DNA of 64,000 nucleotides from Calliopsis andreniformis. Lineage: Eukaryota > Arthropoda > Insecta > Hymenoptera > Andrenidae. The DNA lies in the NCBI RefSeq assembly GCF_051401765.1, contig NW_027480450.1, forward strand, positions 4,216,001 through 4,280,000. Direction: 5' to 3'. The notes below the pieces were generated by a model that saw only the letters and a list, made by a program, of their open reading frames with translations, ran no database searches and was not told where the DNA came from. Made by a program: the position numbers and the translations under genes. How positions within the stretch are numbered: the first letter of the stretch is position 1; each line of letters starts with the position of its first letter. Of the stretch, positions 25,638-37,718 are shown one piece after another.

Positions 25638-28382
25638 CAGTCCTCAGTCCTCAACCCTCACTACTCAATCCTCAAGCTTCAAACATCACTATTCAACCTT
25701 CAATCCTCAATCCTCAATCCTCAGTCCTCAACCCTCAGTCCTCAAACCTCAATCCTGAATCCTCAAACCTGAATCCTCAATCTTCAGACCCCAGTCCTCA
25801 ACAATCAGTTGTCAATCCTCAATCCTCACTAGAATATCCCCAATTCACAGTTTTCAATACTCAATACTCTATCTGCAATCTTCAAATCTCTATCCACAAA
25901 CATCAATGCTCATCACTCAACCCTCAGCACTCAGCCCTCAATGTTCAATCCTCAGTCCTCAATCCTCAATCCTCAATCCCCAATACTCAACCATCAATCC
26001 TCAATTCTTCAATACTCAATAGAATATCCTGAATTCTCAGGATTCAATACTCAAACATCAATCCTCAACCCTCAGCGCTCATCCTCCATCCTCAATCTTC
26101 AATCCTCAATACTCAATCCTCAGTCATGGATACTCAATCTTCAATACTCAATCCTCAATCCGCAGTCCTCAGTCCTCAATCCTGAATCGTCAATCCTCAA
26201 TCCCCAATCCTCAATCTTCAATCCTCAATCCTCAATCCTCAATCCTCAATCCTCAATCTTCAATCCTCAATCCTCAATCTTCAATCCTCAACACTCAACA
26301 TTCAATCCTCAATCCTCAGTCCTCAAACCTCAATTCTGAATCCTCAATCCTGAATCCTCAATCTTCAGCCCTCAGTCCTCAAGAATCAGTTGTCAATCCT
26401 CAATCCACAATAGAATATCCTCAATTCACAGCTCTCAATACTCAATACTCCATCTGCAATCTTCAAATCTCTATCCACAAACATCAATTCTCATCACTCA
26501 ACCCTCAACACTCAGTCCTCAATGTTCAATCCTCAATCCTCAATTCTCAATCTTCAATCCTCAATACTGAATCTTCAATCCTCAATCCTCAATCCTCACT
26601 CCTCAATGCTCAATCCTCAATCTTCTATCCTCAATACTCAATCTTCAATCCTCAATCCTCAGTCCTCAATCCTCAATTCTGAATCCTCAATACTCAATCT
26701 TCAACCCTCAACCCTCAGTCCTCAATACACTACCATCAATCCTCAATTCTCAATACTCAATAGAATATCCTGAATTCTCAGGATTCAATACCCAAACCTC
26801 AATCCTCAACCCTCAGCCCTCATCCTCCATCCTCAATCCTCAACCCTCAATCCTCAATCTTCAATCCTCTATACTCAATCCTCAGTCATGGATACTCAAT
26901 CTTCAATACTCATTCCTCAATCCTCTATCCTCAATCCTCAATCCTCAGTCCTCAATCCTCAATACTCAACCGTCAATCCTCAATCCCCAATCCTCAACAC
27001 TAAATCCTCAATCCTCAATCCTCAATCCTCAGTCATGAATAATCAATCTTCAACACTCAATACTCAATCCTCTATCCTCGATCCTCAGTGCTCAATCCTC
27101 AATCGTCAATCCTCAATCCTCAATCCTCAATATTCAATCCTCAATACTCAATCCTCAATCTTCAATCCTCAATACTCAATCCTCAATCCTCAATCCTCAG
27201 ACATCAAACATCAATACTCAACCCTCAGTCCTCGTCCTCAATCCACAACCCTCAATACTCAATCCTCAATCTTCAAACATCAATATTCCATCTTCAATCC
27301 TCAATCCTCAATCCTCAGTCCTCAATCCTCAGTCCTCAAACTTCAATCCTGAATCCTCAAACCTGAATCCTCAATCTTCAGACCCCAGTCCTCAGCAATC
27401 AGTTGTCAATCCTCAATCCTCAATAGAATATCCCCAATTCACAGATTTCAATACTCAATACTCTATCTGCAATCTTCAAATCTCTATCCACAAACATCAA
27501 TCCTCATCACTCAACCCTCAACACTCAGCCCTCAATGTTCAATCCTCAGTCCTCAATCCTCAATCCTCAGTACTCAGTCCCCAAACCCCAATCCTCAACC
27601 CTCAGACCTCATCCTCAATCCTCAATCCTCAATCCTCAATCCTCAACCTTCTATCCTCAATACTCAATCTTCAATCCTCAATCCTCAGTCCTCAATCCTC
27701 AATTCTGAATCCTCAATACTCAATCTTCAACCCTCAACCCTCAGTCCTCAATACACTACCATCAATCCTCAATTCTCAATACTCAATAGAATATCCTGAA
27801 TTCTCAGGATTCAATACTCAAACCTCAATCCTCAACCCTCAGCCCTCATCCTCCATCCTCAATCCTCAACCCCCAATCCTCAATCTTCAATCCTCAATAC
27901 TCAATCCTCAGTCATCAATCCTCAATCTTCAACACTCAATCGTCAATCCTCAGTCCTCAATCCTCAATCCTCAGACCTCAATCATCAATACTCAACCCTC
28001 AGTCCTCGTCCTCAATCCGCAACGCTCAATCCTCAATCCTCAATATTCAATCATCAATATTCAATCTCCAATCCTCAATCCTCATTCCTCAGTCCTCAAT
28101 CCTCAGTCCTCAAACCTCAATCCTGAATCCTCAATCCTGAATCCTCAATCTTCAGCCCTGAGTCCTCAACAGTCAGTTGTCAATGCTCAATCCTCAATAG
28201 AATATCCTCAATTCACAGTTTTCAATACTCAATACTCAATCTACAATCTTCAAATCTCAATCCACCAACATCAATTCTCATTACTCAACCCTCAGCTCTC
28301 AGTCCCCAATCCTCAACCTTCAATCCTCAATCCTCAAACCTCAATCCTAAACACTCAGCCCTCATACTCAATCCTCAATCCT
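25638..28382 (+). repeat. A/B/D-type array between the two Y blocks
   Basis: Holds A modules near 25830, 26408, 27422 and 28197 and intact B hairpins at 26026, 26767 and 27793. It has the 'cagtcatggatactc' form of module D and the phrase 'caatacactaccatc' (26727 and 27751) that is otherwise characteristic of 31.5-44.3 kb. For example, about 26620-27010 resembles about 34955-35345. This looks like a piece of the later A/B/D domain set between two copies of block Y. Confidence 0.72.
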
Positions 28383-30499
28383 CAATCCTCAATCCTCAAT
28401 CCTCAGTCTTCAATCCTCAGTCCCCAATCCTCAATCTTCAATCCTCAATCCTCAATTCTCAATCCTCAATCCTCAATCCTAAATCATCAATCCACAATCT
28501 TCAATACTCAATAGAATATCCTGAGTTCTGAGGATTCAATGCTCAAACCTCAATCCTCAACCCTCAGCCCTCATTCTCAATCCTCAATCCTCAATCCTCA
28601 ATCCCCAATATTCAATCCTCAATACTCAATATTCAATCCTCAATCCTCAATCCTCAATCCTCAATCCTCAATCCTCAGTCATCAATCCTCAATCTTCAAC
28701 ACTCAATCGTCAATCCTCAGTCCTCAATCCTCAATCCTCAAACCTCGTTCCTCAAACCTCAATCCTCAACCCTCAGTCCTCATCCTCAATTATCAATTCC
28801 CAATTCTCAATCCTCAATCCTCAATCCTCAATCTTGAATCCTCAATAATCAATCTCCAATCCTAGATCCTCAATCCCCAATCCTCAATCCTTAATCCTCA
28901 ATCTTCAATCCTCAATCCCCAGTCCTCAATCTTCAATCCTCAATGCTCAATCCTCAATCCTCAAGTCTCAGTCCTAAATCCTCAATCCTCAATCCTCAAA
29001 CCTCAAACCTCAACCGTCAGTCCTCGTCCTCAATCCTCAACAATCAATACTCAATCCTCGATCATCAACTATCAATACTCAATCTTCAATCCTCAATCCT
29101 CAATCCTCAATCCTCAATCCTCAATATTCAACACACAACCCTCAACCATCAATCCTCAAAACTCAACCATCATTCCTCAATTCTCAATACTCAATAGAAT
29201 ATCCTGAACTCTCATGGATCTATACTCAATCCACAATATTCAATAATCAAACCTCAATCCTCAAAGATCAATTCACAACACTCAATCCTCAATACTCAGT
29301 CGTCTATCTTCAATCCTCCATTCTCAACCCTCAATCCTCAAGCGTCAATCCTCAATCCTCAATCCTCAACGCTCTATCCTCAGTCCTCGAACCCCAATCC
29401 CGAATCCTCAATCCTGAATCCTCAATCTTCAGACCTCAGTCTTCAAAAATCAATTGTCAATCCTCAATCCTCAATAGAATATCCTTAATTCACAGTTTTC
29501 AATACTCAATCCCCATTCTTCAATCTTCAAATCTCAATCCTCAAACGTCAATTCTCATCACTCAACCCTCAACACTCAGTCCTCAATCTTCAATCCTCAA
29601 TCCTCAATCCCCAATCTTCAATACTCAATACTCAATTTTCAATCCTCAATCCTCAATTCTCAATCCTCAATACTCAATCCTCAATCGTCAATCCTCAATC
29701 CCCAATCCTCAATCTTCAATCCTCAATCCTCAATCCTCAATCCTCAGTCCTCAAACTTAAATCCTCAATACTCAATATTCAATCCTCTATCCTCAATCCT
29801 CAATCCTCAATCCTCAATCCTCAATCCTCAATACTCAACCTTCAATCCTCGATACTCAATCCTCAATCCTCAATCCTCAATCCTCAATCCTCAATACTCA
29901 TTCTTCGATCCTCAATACCCAATCCTCAATCCTCAATCCTCAGTCCTCAATCCTCAGTCCTCAAACCTCAATCTTGAATCCTCAATCCTGAATCCTCAAT
30001 CTTCAGCCCTGTGTCCTCAACAGTCAGTTGTAATTCCTCAATCCTCAATAGAATATCCTCAATTCACAGTTTTCAATACTCAATACTCAAACTGCAATCT
30101 CCAAATCTCTATCCACAAACATCAATTCTCGACACTAAACCCTCAACACTCTGTCCCCAATCCTCAATCTTCAATCCTCAATCCTCAATCCTCAATCCTC
30201 AACCCTCAGCCCTCATCCTCAATCCTCAACCCTCAATCCTCAATCCTCAATCCTCAATCTACAATCCTCAATACTCAATTATCAATCGTCAATCCTCAGT
30301 CCTCAAACCTCAATTCTGAATCCTCAATCCTGAATCCTCAATCTTCAGCACTCAGTCCTCAACAATCAGTTGTCAATCCTCAATCCTCAATAGAATATCT
30401 TCAATTCACAGTTTTGAATACTCAATACTCAATCTGCAATCTTCAAATCTCTATCCACAAACATCAATTCTCATCACTCAAACCTCAACACTCAGTCCT
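28383..30499 (+). repeat. Block Y, copy 2
   Basis: Near-identical to 23566-25637 and retaining the 49 bases lost there. Differences I can see are single substitutions, for example 'caatcctgaatc' versus 'caatcctcaatc' near 24083/28896 and 'ctcaatactc' versus 'ctcaaaactc' near 24346/29159. Here block Y is followed, not preceded, by block X. Confidence 0.82.
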
Positions 30500-30588
30500 C
30501 AATGTTCAATCCTCAATCCTCAATTCTCAATCTTCAATCCTTAATATTGAATCTTCAATCCACAGTCCCCAATCCTCAATCCTCAATC

Positions 30589-31514
30589 CTCAATCCTCAA
30601 TCTTCAATCCTCAGTCCCAAATCCCCAATCTCCGATCCTCAATCCCCAATCCTCAATCCTCAATCCTCAATCCTCAATCTACAATCCTCAACACTCAATT
30701 TGCAATCCTCAATCCTCAATCCTCAATCCTCAATCCTCAATCCTCAATCATCAATCCTAAACCTTCAATACACAACACTCAATCCTCAATCCTCAATCCT
30801 CAATCCTCAATCCTCAGTCATGGATACTCAATCTTCTATACTCAATCCTCAATCCTCAATTCTCAATCCTCAATCCTCAATCCTCATTCCTCATTCGTCA
30901 TTCCTCATTCCTCAAACCTCAATCCTCAACCCTCAGTCCTCATCCTCAATTCTCAATTCTCAATCCTCAATCCTCAATCCTCCATCTTCAATCCTCAATA
31001 GTCAATCTCCAATCCTAGATACTCAATCCCCAATCCTCAATCCTTAACCCTCTATCTTCAATCCTCAATCCCCAGTCCTCAATCTACAATCCTCAATGCT
31101 CAATCCTCAATCCTCAATCCTCACTCCTCAATCCTCAATCCTCAATCCTCAAACCTCAATACTCAACCGCCAGTCCTCGTCCTCAATCATGAGCCCTCAA
31201 TCCTCAATCCTCAATCCTCAACCCTCAATCCTCATTCCTCAAACCTCAATCCTCAACCCTCAGACCTCATCCTCAATTCTCAATTCTCAATTCACAATCC
31301 TCAATACTCAATCTTCAATCCTCAATACTCAATCTGCAATCCTCAATCCTCAATCCTCAATCCTAATTCTTCAATCCTGAATACCCAATCCTCAGCCTTC
31401 AGTCCTCAACCCTCAATCCTCAATTCTCAATCCTCTATCCTCAATGTTCAGTCCTCAATACCCAATCCTCAATCTTCAATCCTCAATCCTCAATCCTCAA
31501 TCCTCAATCCTCAA
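30589..31514 (+). repeat. Block X, copy 2
   Basis: Matches 22640-23565 at offset 7,949 with a few percent of substitutions: 'cactcaatttgcaatcc' for 'cactcaatcttcaatcc', 'cctcattcgtcattcc' for 'cctcattcctcattcc', and 'aatcatgagccc' for 'aatcatcagccc'. It lies immediately right of block Y, the reverse of the order at 22.6-25.6 kb. Confidence 0.8.
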
Positions 31515-31770
31515 TCCTCAGTCCTCAAAACTGAATCCTGAATCCTCAGCCCTGAATCTTCAATCTGCAGCCCTGAGTACTCAACGATCAGTTGTCAATA
31601 CTCAATCCTCAATAGAATATCCTGAATTCGCAGGATTCAATACTCAAACCTCAATCCTCAGTCCTCAGTCCTCAGTCCTCAATCCTCAACCCTCAATACC
31701 CAATCCTCAAGCTTCAAACATCAATATTCAATCTTCAATCCTCAATCCTCAATCCTCAGACCTCAATCCT

Positions 31771-33452
31771 CAGTCCTCAAACCTCAATCCTGAATCCTCA
31801 AAGCTGAATCCTCAATCTTCAGACCCCAGTCCTCAACAATCAGTTGTCAATCCTCAATCCTCAATAGAATATCCCCAATTCACAGATTTCAATACTCAAT
31901 ACTCTGTCTGCTATCTTCAAATTTCTATCCACAAACATCAATCCTCATCACTCAACCCTCAACACTCAGCCCTCAATGTTCAATCCTCAGTCCTCAATCC
32001 TCAATCCTCAATCCTCAATACTCAACCATCTATCCTCAATTCTTCAATACTCAATAGAATATCCTGAATTCTCAGGATTCAATACTCAAACCTCAATCCT
32101 CAACCCTCAGCCCTCATCCTCCATCCTCAATCTTCAATCCTCAATACTCAATCCTCAGTCATGAATACTCAATCTTCAATACTCAATCCTCAATCCTCTA
32201 TCCTCAATCCTCAATCCTCAGTCCTCAATCCTCAATCCTCAACCGTGAATCCTCAATCCCCAACCCTCAATCTTCAATCCTCAATCCTCAATTCCCAATC
32301 CTCAATCCTTAATCCCCAATCCTCAATCCTCAATCTTCAATCCTCTATACACAATCTTCAATCCTCAGTCCTCAATCCTCAATCCTCAATTCTCAATCCT
32401 CAATCCTCAATCCTCAGACCTCAAACATCAATACTCAACCCTCAGTCCTCGTCCTCAATCCAAAACCCTCAATACTCAATCCTCAATCTTCAAACATAAA
32501 TATTCAACCTTCAGTCCTCAATCCTCAATCCTCAGTCCTCAATCCTCAGTCCTCAAACCTCAATCCTGAATCCTGAAACCCGAATCCTCAATCTTCAGAC
32601 CCCAGTCCTCAACAATCAGTTGTCAATCCTCAATCCTCAATAGAATATCCTCAATTCACACCTTTCACTACTCAATACTCCATCTGCAATCTTCAAATCT
32701 CTATCCACAAACATCAATTCTCATCACTCAACCCTCAACACTCAGCCCTCAATGTTCAATCCTCAGACCTCAATCCTCAATCCTCAATACTCAACCATCA
32801 ATCCTCAATCCTTCAATACTCAGTAGAATATCCTGAATTCTCAGGATTCAATACTCAACCCTCAATCCTCAGCCCTCAGCCCTCATTCTCCATCCTCAAT
32901 CCTCAATCCTCGATCCTCAATCTTCAATCCTCAATACTCAATCCTCAGTCATGAATACTCGATCTTCAATACTCAATCCTCAGTCATGAATACTCTATCT
33001 TCAATACTCAATCCTCAGTCCTCTATCCTCAATCCTCAATCCTCAGTCCTCAATCCTCAATCGTCAATCCTCAATCCCCAATCCTCAATCTTCAATCCTC
33101 AATCCTCAATCCTCAATCCTCAATCCTCAATCTTCAATCCTCAATCCTCAATATTGAATCCTCAACACTCAACCTTCAATCCTCAATCCTCAGTCCTCAA
33201 ACCTCAATTCTGAATCCTCAATCCTGAATCCTCAATCTTCAGCCCTCAGTCCTCAAGAATCAGTTGTCAATCCTCAATCCACAATAGAATATCCTCAATT
33301 CACAGCTTACAATACTCAATGCTCCATCTGCAATCTTCAAATCTCTATCCACAAACATCAATTCTCATCACTCAACCCTCAACACTCAGTCCTCAATTTT
33401 CAATCCTCAATCCTCAATTCTCAATCTTCAATCCTCAATACTGAATCTTCAA
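31771..33452 (+). repeat. A/B/D domain block, copy 1 (full, 1.68 kb)
   Basis: Longest copy of a block that recurs at 35441, 37719 and 40305 (offsets 3,670, 5,948 and 8,534). Order: 'gaccccagtcc', an A module with 'ttcacagatttc', 'tctgctatcttc', B hairpin (32061), D module (32155), 'aaacataaatattcaacc', 'gaaacccgaatcc', an A module with 'cacctttcactactc', a second B hairpin preceded by 'tcagtag' (32830), and two D modules with 'tcatgaatactctatc'. The match to 37719-39400 runs over the full length. Confidence 0.83.
32061..32078. repeat. B-module hairpin (representative of at least 35 perfect copies)
   Basis: The 18 bases ATCCTGAATTCTCAGGAT form a perfect inverted repeat: 7-base arms ATCCTGA/TCAGGAT around a 4-base loop ATTC. 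Perfect-arm copies start at 5313, 7159, 11001, 13823, 16461, 19066, 26026, 26767, 27793, 32061, 32830, 34200, 35101, 35731, 36500, 37526, 38009, 38778, 39630, 40595, 41364, 41903, 49609, 50181, 50822, 52414, 52721, 53376, 53899, 54750, 54960, 57888, 58098, 61234 and 63511. The loop varies among ATTC, GTTC, ACTC, AATC and ATAC. Imperfect arms are seen at 3546, 23705, 28518, 31619, 47954, 51828, 59424, 59801 and 62078. The left arm is a one-base variant of the heptamer; the right arm is the same variant in inverse orientation, which simple heptamer mutation does not readily produce. Confidence 0.9.
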
Positions 33453-33585
33453 TCCTCAATCCTCAATCCTTAATTCTCAATCCTCAATCCTCAATCCTCA
33501 ATCATCAATCCTCAGTCCCCAAACCTCAATCCTCAACCCTCAGACCTCATCCTCAATCCTCAATCCTCAATCCTCAATCCTCAAT
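32575..33585 (+). repeat. 1,370-base-offset tandem duplication, copy 1
   Basis: Repeated at 33945-34955. Both copies run from 'gaatcctcaatcttcagacc' to 'cagacctcatcctc' and include the 'cacctttcactactc' A module, a B hairpin and the D module pair. They differ at only a few sites, for example 'aaacctcaattctg' versus 'aaatctcaattctg' and 'cctcaatccttaattc' versus 'cctgaatccttaattc'. Confidence 0.85.
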
Positions 33586-33944
33586 CCTCAGTCATGAATA
33601 CTCAATCTTCAACACTCAATACTCAATCCTCTATCCTCGATCCTCAGTCCTCAATCCTCAATCGTCAATCCTCAATCCTCAATCCTCAATATTCAATCCT
33701 CAATACTCAACCCTCAATCTTCAATCCTCAATACTCAATCTTCAATCCTCAGTCCTCAATCCTCAATCCTCAATTCTCAATCCTCAATCCTCAATCCTCA
33801 GACCTCAAACATCAATACTCAACCCTCAGTCCTCGTCCTCAATCCACAACCCTCAATACTCAATCCTCAATCTTCAAACATAAATATACAATCTTCAATC
33901 CTCAATCCTCAATCCTCAGTCCTCAATCCTCAGTCCTCAAACCT

Positions 33945-34955
33945 CAAACCTGAATCCTCAATCTTCAGACCCCAGTCCTCAACAATCAGTTGTCAATCCT
34001 CAATCCTCAATAGAATATCCTCAATTCACACCTTTCACTACTCAATACTCCATCTGCAATCTTCAAATCTCTATCCACAAACATCAATTCTCATCACTCA
34101 ACCCTCAACACTCAGCCCTCAATGTTCAATCCTCAGACCTCAATCCTCAATCCTCAATACTCAACCATCAATCCTCAATCCTTCAATACTCAGTAGAATA
34201 TCCTGAATTCTCAGGATTCAATACTCAACCCTCAATCCTCAGCCCTCAGCCCTCATTCTCCATCCTCAATCCTCAATCCTCGATCCTCAATCTTCAATCC
34301 TCAATACTCAATCCTCAGTCATGAATACTCGATCTTCAATACTCAATCCTCAGTCATGAATACTCTATCTTCAATACTCAATCCTCAGTCCTCTATCCTC
34401 AATTCTCAATCCTCAGTCCTCAATCCTCAATCGTCAATCCTCAATCCCCAATCCTCAATCTTCAATCCTCAATCCTCAATCCTCAATCCTCAATCCTCAA
34501 TCTTCAATCCTCAATCCTCAATATTGAATCCTCAACACTCAACCTTCAATCCTCAATCCTCAGTCCTCAAATCTCAATTCTGAATCCTCAATCCTGAATC
34601 CTCAATCTTCAGCCCTCAGTCCTCAAGAATCAGTTGTCAATCCTCAATCCACAATAGAATATCCTCAATTCACAGCTTACAATACTCAATGCTCCATCTG
34701 CAATCTTCAAATCTCTATCCACAAACATCAATTCTCATCACTCAACCCTCAACACTCAGTCCTCAATTTTCAATCCTCAATCCTCAATTCTCAATCTTCA
34801 ATCCTCAATACTGAATCTTCAATCCTCAATCCTGAATCCTTAATTCTCAATCCTCAATCCTCAATCCTCAATCATCAATCCTCAGTCCCCAAACCTCAAT
34901 CCTCAACCCTCAGACCTCATCCTCAATCCTCAATCCTCAATCCTCAATCCTCAAT
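33945..34955 (+). repeat. 1,370-base-offset tandem duplication, copy 2
   Basis: Second copy of 32575-33585. The right end is marked by 'tcctcaatcttctatcc' where copy 1 has 'tcctcagtcatgaatac'. The region between the copies (33586-33944) is ordinary array with a D module and the 'cctcagacctcaaacatc' phrase. Confidence 0.85.
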
Positions 34956-35440
34956 CTTCTATCCTCAATACTCAATCTTCAATCCTCAATCCTCAGTCCT
35001 CAATCCTCAATTCTGAATCCTCAATACTCAATCTTCAACCCTCAACCCTCAGTCCTCAATACACTACCATCAATCCTCAATTCTCAATACTCAATAGAAT
35101 ATCCTGAATTCTCAGGATTCCATACTCAAACCTCAATCCTCAACCCTCAGCCCTCATCCTCCATCCTCAATCCTCAACCCTCAATCCTCAATCTTCAATC
35201 CTCAATACTCAATCCTCAGTCATGAATACTCAATCTTCAATACTCATTCCTCAATCCTCTATCCTCAATCCTCAATCCTCAGTCCTCAATCCTCAATACT
35301 CAACCGTCAATCCTCAATCCCCAATCCTCAACACTCAATCCTCAATCCTCAATCCTCAATCCTCAATCCTCAGTCATGAAAACTCAATCTTCAGCACTCA
35401 ATACTCAATCCTCTATCCTCAATCCTCAGTCCTCAATCCT

Positions 35441-36610
35441 CAGTCCTCAAACCTCAATCCTGAATCCTCAAACCTGAATCCTCAATCTTCAGACCCCAGT
35501 CCTCAACAATCTGTTGTCAATCCTCAATCCTCAATAGAATATACCCAATTCACAGATTTCAATACTCAATACTCTATCTGCTATCTTCAAATTTCTATCC
35601 ACAAACATCAATCCTCATCACTCAACCCTCAACACTCAGCCCTCAATGTTCAATCCTCAGTCCTCAATCCTCAATCCTCAATCCTCAATACTCAACAATC
35701 AATCCTCAATTCTTCAATACTCAATAGAATATCCTGAAATCTCAGGATTCAATACTCAAACCTCAATCCTCAACCCTCAGCCCTCAACCTCCATCCTCAA
35801 TCTTCAATCCTCAATACTCAATCCTCAGTCATGAATACTCAATCTTCAATACTCAATCCTCCATCCTCTATCCTCAATCCTCAATCCTCAGTCCTCAATC
35901 CTCAATCCTCAACCGTCAATCCTCAATCCCCAACCCTCAATCTTCAATCCTCAATCCTCAATTCCCAATCCTCAATCCTTAATCCCCAATCCTCAATCCT
36001 CAATCTTCAATCCTCTATACACAATCTTCAATCCTCAGTCCTCAATCCTCAATCCTCAATTCTCAATCCTCAATCCTCAATCCTCAGACCTCAAACATCA
36101 ATACTCAACCCTCAGTCCTCGTCCTCAATCCAAAACCCTCAATACTCAATCCTCAATCTTCAAACATAAATATTCAACCTTCAGTCCTCAATCCTCAATC
36201 CTCAGTCCTCAATCCTCAGTCCTCAAACCTCAATCCTGAATCCTGAAACCCGAATCCTCAATCTTCAGACCCCAGTCCTCAACAATCAGTTGTCAATCCT
36301 CAATCCTCAATAGAATATCCTCAATTCACACTTTTCACTACTCAATACTCTATCTGCAATCTTCAAATCTCTATCCACAAACATCAATTCTCATCACTCA
36401 ACCCTCAACACTCAGCCCTCAATGTTCAATCCTCAGACCTCAATCCTCAATCCTCAATACTCAACCATCAATCCTCAATCCTTCAATACTCAGTAGAATA
36501 TCCTGAATTCTCAGGATTCAATACTCAACCCTCAATCCTCAGCCCTCAGCCCTCATTCTCCATCCTCAATCCTCAATCCTCGATCCTCAATCTTCAATCC
36601 TCAATACTCA
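35441..36610 (+). repeat. A/B/D domain block, copy 2
   Basis: Copy of 31771-32940 at offset 3,670. Its B hairpin at 35731 has the loop AATC in place of ATTC but keeps both arms. Compared with copies 1 and 3, it lacks one 35-base step (5 heptamers, 'tcatgaatactcgatc' plus neighbours) near 36615. Confidence 0.82.
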
Positions 36611-37718
36611 ATCCTCAGTCATGAATACTCTATCTTCAATACTCAATCCTCAGTCCTCTATCCTCAATCCTCAATCATCAGTCCTCAATCCTCAATCCTC
36701 AACCGTCAGTCCTCAATCCCCAATCCTCAATCCTCAATCCTCAATCCTCAATCCTCAATCCTCAATCCTCAGTCATGAATACTCAATCTTCAATCCTCAA
36801 CACTCAACATTCAATCCTCAATCCTCAGTCCTCAAACCTCAATTCTGAATCCTCAATCCCGAATCCTCAATCTTCAGCCCTCAGTCCTCAAGAATCAGTT
36901 GCCAATCCTCAATCCAGAATAGAATATCCTCAATTCACAGCTCTCAATACTCAATACTCCATCTGCAATCTTCAAATCTCTATCCACAAACATCAATTCT
37001 CATCACTCAACCCTCAACACTCAGTCCTCAATGTTCAATCCTCAATCCTCAATTCTCAATCTTCAATCCTCAGTCCTCAATCCTCAATCCTCAATCCTCG
37101 TTCCTCAAACCTCAATCCTCAAACCTCAGTCCTCATCCACAATTATCAATTCCCAATTCTCAATCCTCAATCCTCAATCCTCAATCCTCAATCCTCAATC
37201 CTCAATTCTCAATCCTCAATACTCAATCTTCAATCCTCAGTCCCCAAACCATAATCTTCAATCCTCAATCCTCAATCCTCAATCCTCAATCCTCAATCCT
37301 CAGTCCTCAGTCCCCAAACCTCAATCCTCAATCCTCAGACCTCATCCTCAATCCTCAATCCTCAATCGTCAATCCTCAATATTCTATCCTCAATACTCAA
37401 CCTTCAATCCTCAATCCTCAGTCCTCAATCCTCAATTCTGAATCCTCAATACTCAATCTTCAACCCTCAACCCTCAGTCCACAATACACTACCATCAATC
37501 CTCAATTCTCAATACTCAATAGAATATCCTGAATTCTCAGGATTCAATACTCAAACCTCAATCCTCAACCCTCAGCCCTCATCCTCCATCCTCAATCCTC
37601 AACCCTCAATCCTCAATCTTCAATCCTCAATACTCCATCCTCAGTCATGAATACTCGATCTTCAATACTCATTCCTCAATCCTCTATCCTCAATCCTCAA
37701 TCCTCAGTCCTCAATCCT

